A stretch of DNA of 18,445 bases. Origin: Firmicutes bacterium UBA4845. GTDB taxonomy: Bacteria > Bacillota > Clostridia > Tissierellales > Sedimentibacteraceae. A program made the position numbers and the translations under genes. Positions 15,854 to 18,445 of this stretch are shown one piece after another; position 1 is the stretch's first letter, and every line of letters begins with the position of its first letter. The DNA lies in assembly GCA_002399975.1 (NCBI GenBank), contig DHER01000112.1, positions 1-18,445 of the forward strand. Reading direction: 5' to 3'. The notes under the pieces were generated by a model. The model did not search any database and had not been told where the DNA came from. It saw only the letters and a list, made by a program, of their open reading frames with translations.

Positions 15854-15898
15854 TATAGTAAACAGATAGGCTTTTATAATTTTGTGTGTTTTACTATA
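15854..15898 (+). promoter_or_regulatory. Inverted repeat spanning the regulator's 5' leader
   Basis: TATAGTAAA at 15854-15862 is perfectly inverted as TTTACTATA at 15890-15898. The left arm begins about at the predicted transcription start and the right arm abuts the ribosome site AAGGAGG (15898-15904). A further TTACTAT lies at 15736-15742. It could be a pair of operator half-sites for self-repression, or an RNA stem that limits ribosome access. Confidence 0.45.
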
Positions 15899-15910
15899 AG
15901 GAGGCTAAAA

Positions 15911-16603
15911 ATGTCCAATGAATTATTAAAATACGTTGGAAATCAAATAAAAACGTTTCGAAAAATAAAAAAATTTACTGTTGATGAGCTTGCAAAAATG
16001 ATAAATAAAAGCAAGTCGACTGTTTCCAAATATGAATCTGGAGAAATAGCTATTGATATTGTAACATTATTTGATATTTCAAAAGCACTTAATATTAACA
16101 TAATAAACTTAATAGATTATGAATATGAAGAAAAAACTAGAAAAGATCAGGGCTATTTCTGGCAGTCTAGGCCCTTGTATATGTACCACCAAAGCGGCAA
16201 AAAAATTTACTGTTCATTGATAAAGCAGAGGAGAGACAACATAAAAAATAAGACAATCGCAACATTGTATTATAAGATTGATGATATAAATAACCTGAAA
16301 AATTGTGAATGCGTATATCAAGGCTTTATGAACCACTATGATAATATTTTAAATTTTAATCTTACAAATTGTTTATTTGATTCAGAATCTGTTTTAATCA
16401 ATTTTTTTTTACCGATGAGAAAGGTAGTATCTATAGCCGGACTTATAAGCGGACTTGAAGGAGCTTCTCTGAGGCCGGCAAGTTACAAGGTTATTTTGGC
16501 AAAAACACCACTTTCGGATGCCGAACAAACAGAACTGCTTCAGCTTCCGAAAGAAGTGATAAAACGCCTAAAGAATGAACATGTATTTAGAGTTGATGAT
16601 TGA
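15911..16603 (+). CDS. XRE-type HTH regulator with an unrecognised C-terminal domain
   Basis: A 230-residue transcription factor. Residues 1-70 are a clear XRE/Cro helix-turn-helix: IKTFRKIKKFTVDELAKMI, then the recognition helix SKSTVSKYESGE, then TLFDISKALNINIINLID. The remaining 160 residues are a soluble domain I do not recognise, holding several aromatic residues and the stretch SGLEGASLRPASYKVILAK; it may sense a ligand. ATG 15911 is chosen because AAGGAGG lies six bases ahead; an upstream GTG at 15884 would read through that ribosome site. It is divergent from brnQ and convergent with the ABC-F gene (17 bases between stop codons). Control of brnQ is inferred from position only. Self-control is suggested by repeats in its leader. 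Confidence 0.88.
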   Translation: MSNELLKYVGNQIKTFRKIKKFTVDELAKMINKSKSTVSKYESGEIAIDIVTLFDISKALNINIINLIDYEYEEKTRKDQGYFWQSRPLYMYHQSGKKIYCSLIKQRRDNIKNKTIATLYYKIDDINNLKNCECVYQGFMNHYDNILNFNLTNCLFDSESVLINFFLPMRKVVSIAGLISGLEGASLRPASYKVILAKTPLSDAEQTELLQLPKEVIKRLKNEHVFRVDD

Positions 16604-16620
16604 TAAATTACCTACAATTT

Positions 16621-18192
16621 TCAAAGCTGGACTATTTTTGTAGCTATGTTTTCATTAAACGAGAAGTCGTGTTCTACAAAGATCATGGTTGGTTCAAATT
16701 TTCTGATGAGCTGTTCAATTTGAATTCTTGAATATACATCGATATAATTTAATGGCTCATCCCAGATGTAAATGTTGGCACTTTGAGACAGGCTGTTTGC
16801 CAATAAAACTTTCTTTTTCTGTCCCTGGCTCAGTTCATCTAAATTCTTTGTCAAGCTTCTGGGATTCATGTCAAGCTTTGATAATAAAGTCCTGAATATG
16901 GGTTCATTTATATTTTCATTTAATATGAAATTCTTAAAACTTCCGTTCAGGAAGGAAGTGTCTTGAGGAACATACGAAATCTTAAGGTTATTTCCTAGAT
17001 TTACAGTTCCCTTATAATCAATATTTTCACCTATAAGTATTTTTAATATTGTGGATTTTCCTGAACCGTTTTTACCTCTTAACGCAACCCTGTCACCTTG
17101 AATTACCGTAAGGCTTATATTACTTAAAATTTCTCTTTCGCCGTAGCTGACGCTGAGGCCGTCAATGCTAATAAGAGTATTTTTGTAATAATCCATAGGT
17201 ATTATCTTCAAAGAATCACATTTTTCTATATTCTTAAGAAGTTTCTTTTTTTCATCAATGGATTTTTCTTTACGATTCTCAATGGCTTTTGCACGTTTCA
17301 TCATTTTAGCTGCTTTGTGGCCTATGGCACCCCGGTCGTAAACATGGGAGCCTATTTTGGATTTTTCAACTAGGTTGCTCCATCCTGCTGTGCGTCTGAA
17401 GGAATTTTCAAGTTGGGTTATTTCCTTTTTTAGCCTTTGATTCTGGGTAAGTTCGTAATTGTCCTGTCTGTTTTTATTTTCCTGCCAGCTTGAAAAGTTT
17501 CCTTTTTCAATTTCTATGCTGTTTTTATTGATTGAAAGTATGTGGTCAACAATGCCGTCAAGGAAGTGCCTGTCGTGAGATACAAGTATAAATCCTTTCT
17601 TACTGTTTAAATACTTTTCCACACAGCTTCTTCCTTCTAAGTCAAGATGGTTGGTTGGCTCGTCTATCAGAAGGAAGTTATTCTTTTTTAAAAATAAAGA
17701 AGCAAGCAATACTTTAGTCCTTTCTCCGTTGCTTAATGTATTAAACAGGCGGTTAAGAACATCTGGGGCTACATCCAATTTCCTGATTTCTTTTTCAATC
17801 AATTCATTTATAATATATCCGTCATTTTCCATATATAAATTTAGGAGTTCTCCGTATTTTTCCATGGATTTTTTCGTGTTTAATTTTATACATTTATTCA
17901 TTTCATCTTCCCATAAAGTAAATGGAGCTATTATGTTTTTTACTGTTTCAAGGGTGCTTTTACCTTCATTGGTTTTAAATGGAAAGTAGTCAAATTTTAC
18001 GGATGATGTTATGGTTCCTTTGTAATTATATTCACCCATCAGAAGATTTAAAAATGTAGTCTTGCCTCTTCCGTTCCTTCCGATAAATCCTAATTTCCAA
18101 TTTGTATCTATATCAAACGACGTATTTTCAAAAATATTTTTATAACTTGTTTCATATCCGAACGTTAAATTATTTACACTTATTAATGACAT
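16621..18192 (-). CDS. ABC-F ATPase, Lsa/CplR-type ribosomal protection protein
   Basis: A cytoplasmic ABC-F protein of 523 residues with two ATPase halves and no membrane part. Half one has GRNGRGKT at 38-45, LSNGERTK at 153-160 and IDEPTNHLD at 176-184. Half two has GKNGSGKS at 373-380, LSQGQKKK, and WDEPLNYID with Asp478-Glu479. The linker between them, about 235-330, is the charged helical arm that enters the ribosome exit site in this family. The GRNGRGKT form and the overall pattern resemble Lsa and CplR proteins, which displace lincosamides, pleuromutilins and streptogramin A. The precise drug range cannot be read from sequence. A ribosome site AAAGGAG (18203-18209) lies ten bases before the ATG, inside a hairpin. 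Regulation by an attenuating leader is likely. Confidence 0.87.
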   Translation of the reverse strand: MSLISVNNLTFGYETSYKNIFENTSFDIDTNWKLGFIGRNGRGKTTFLNLLMGEYNYKGTITSSVKFDYFPFKTNEGKSTLETVKNIIAPFTLWEDEMNKCIKLNTKKSMEKYGELLNLYMENDGYIINELIEKEIRKLDVAPDVLNRLFNTLSNGERTKVLLASLFLKKNNFLLIDEPTNHLDLEGRSCVEKYLNSKKGFILVSHDRHFLDGIVDHILSINKNSIEIEKGNFSSWQENKNRQDNYELTQNQRLKKEITQLENSFRRTAGWSNLVEKSKIGSHVYDRGAIGHKAAKMMKRAKAIENRKEKSIDEKKKLLKNIEKCDSLKIIPMDYYKNTLISIDGLSVSYGEREILSNISLTVIQGDRVALRGKNGSGKSTILKILIGENIDYKGTVNLGNNLKISYVPQDTSFLNGSFKNFILNENINEPIFRTLLSKLDMNPRSLTKNLDELSQGQKKKVLLANSLSQSANIYIWDEPLNYIDVYSRIQIEQLIRKFEPTMIFVEHDFSFNENIATKIVQL

Positions 18193-18305
18193 AAAAAAAT
18201 CTCTCCTTTCTTTATAAGAGAGAAAATTAATTCACCATGTAATAAAATAATATCTTAATTTGGTTAAAATAAAACATATAAAAGTATGGAAATTAATTTG
18301 CTCTC
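18193..18305 (-). promoter_or_regulatory. Attenuator-like leader of the ABC-F gene
   Basis: Two pairings compete. In the first, GAGAGA at 18218-18223 (plus-strand reading) pairs with TCTCTC at 18200-18205, and in the transcript seven U residues follow directly before the ATG. That hairpin is terminator-shaped and also buries part of the ribosome site. In the second, the 15-base arm 18218-18232 pairs with 18291-18305 at 14 of 15 positions, which frees the ribosome site. Switching between such folds when ribosomes stall on a leader ORF is known for several ABC-F genes. Here it is inferred from pairing alone. Confidence 0.6.
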
Positions 18306-18355
18306 AATAATAATACACTGAAATAAGCCCACCGGGGCAAAATCCAAATATTCAT
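18293..18355 (-). CDS. Possible leader peptide of the ABC-F gene, 20 residues
   Basis: A minus-strand frame runs from ATG at 18355 to TAA at 18293-18295 and encodes a hydrophobic, aromatic peptide (MNIWILPRWAYF, then SVLLLRAN). Its last codons lie in the distal arm of the long-range pairing, so a ribosome stalled or stopped here would change which fold forms. The weak point is that no ribosome site precedes it. A TATAAT at 18373-18378 would place the transcript start only about nine bases before this ATG, so translation would be nearly leaderless. A second frame, ATG 18277 to TAA 18227, also lacks a ribosome site. Confidence 0.3.
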   Translation of the reverse strand: MNIWILPRWAYFSVLLLRAN

Positions 18356-18445
18356 TACGTAGTCAAAAGCAAATTATATAATCATTCCATGCCTGCCTTT
18401 CTTAATAATTTATATTAATTTTATTATATTAAATAATATTACATG

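Noticed and set aside
18327..18338. Small GCCC/GGGC hairpin in the ABC-F leader as a terminator
   Set aside because: Only four firm pairs and a broken U-tract; too weak to call, and inside the possible leader ORF.
18361..18366. TTGACT on the minus strand as a -35 box for the ABC-F gene
   Set aside because: No acceptable -10 hexamer lies 16-18 bases downstream of it (the sequence there is ATTTTG).

Overview
The window reads as chromosomal DNA from a low-GC, Gram-positive anaerobe of the class Clostridia or its Tissierella-type relatives. The evidence is AT-rich spacers, strong AGGAGG ribosome sites, consensus SigA promoters, the Firmicute order rplU-prp-rpmA-obg, an L27 with a cleavable N-terminal extension, MutS2 beside a U32 protein, and an Lsa/CplR-type ABC-F protein. 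I cannot fix the genus. No rRNA, tRNA, CRISPR array, insertion sequence or phage gene is visible.

Bases 1-2456, plus strand: a consensus promoter and a structured L21-type leader drive rplU, prp and rpmA. A strong hairpin separates them from obg. These genes make ribosomal proteins L21 and L27, the protease that trims L27, and the ribosome-associated GTPase Obg.

Bases 2457-4648: a minus-strand, divergent cis-prenyltransferase (UppS family, about 212 residues) faces obg. A nine-codon open frame with a better ribosome site precedes it. Divergent from it is a HAD phosphatase with a perfect dyad in its leader and a good terminator. A 64-residue protein of unknown function follows, with its own terminator.

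Bases 4475-8193: the nucleotide and isoprenoid block. thyA (Cys-Ala-Tyr active site, as in the B. subtilis ThyA type) and folA form an operon that makes dTMP and recycles dihydrofolate. The thyA leader can fold in two exclusive ways. dxs, the first step of the MEP pathway, has a textbook promoter and stands alone.

Bases 8388-14082: a ZapA-like protein with a very long coiled-coil tail, then a terminator-like hairpin, then a large U32 protein (RlhA-like) and mutS2, probably co-transcribed.

Bases 14083-18445: a BrnQ branched-chain amino acid carrier is divergent from an XRE-type regulator, and an antibiotic-resistance-type ABC-F ATPase converges on the regulator. The ABC-F leader holds competing RNA pairings: one arm can either pair far upstream or fold onto the ribosome site in a hairpin ending in seven U residues. 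This looks like an antibiotic-responsive attenuator and is the most interesting signal in the window.
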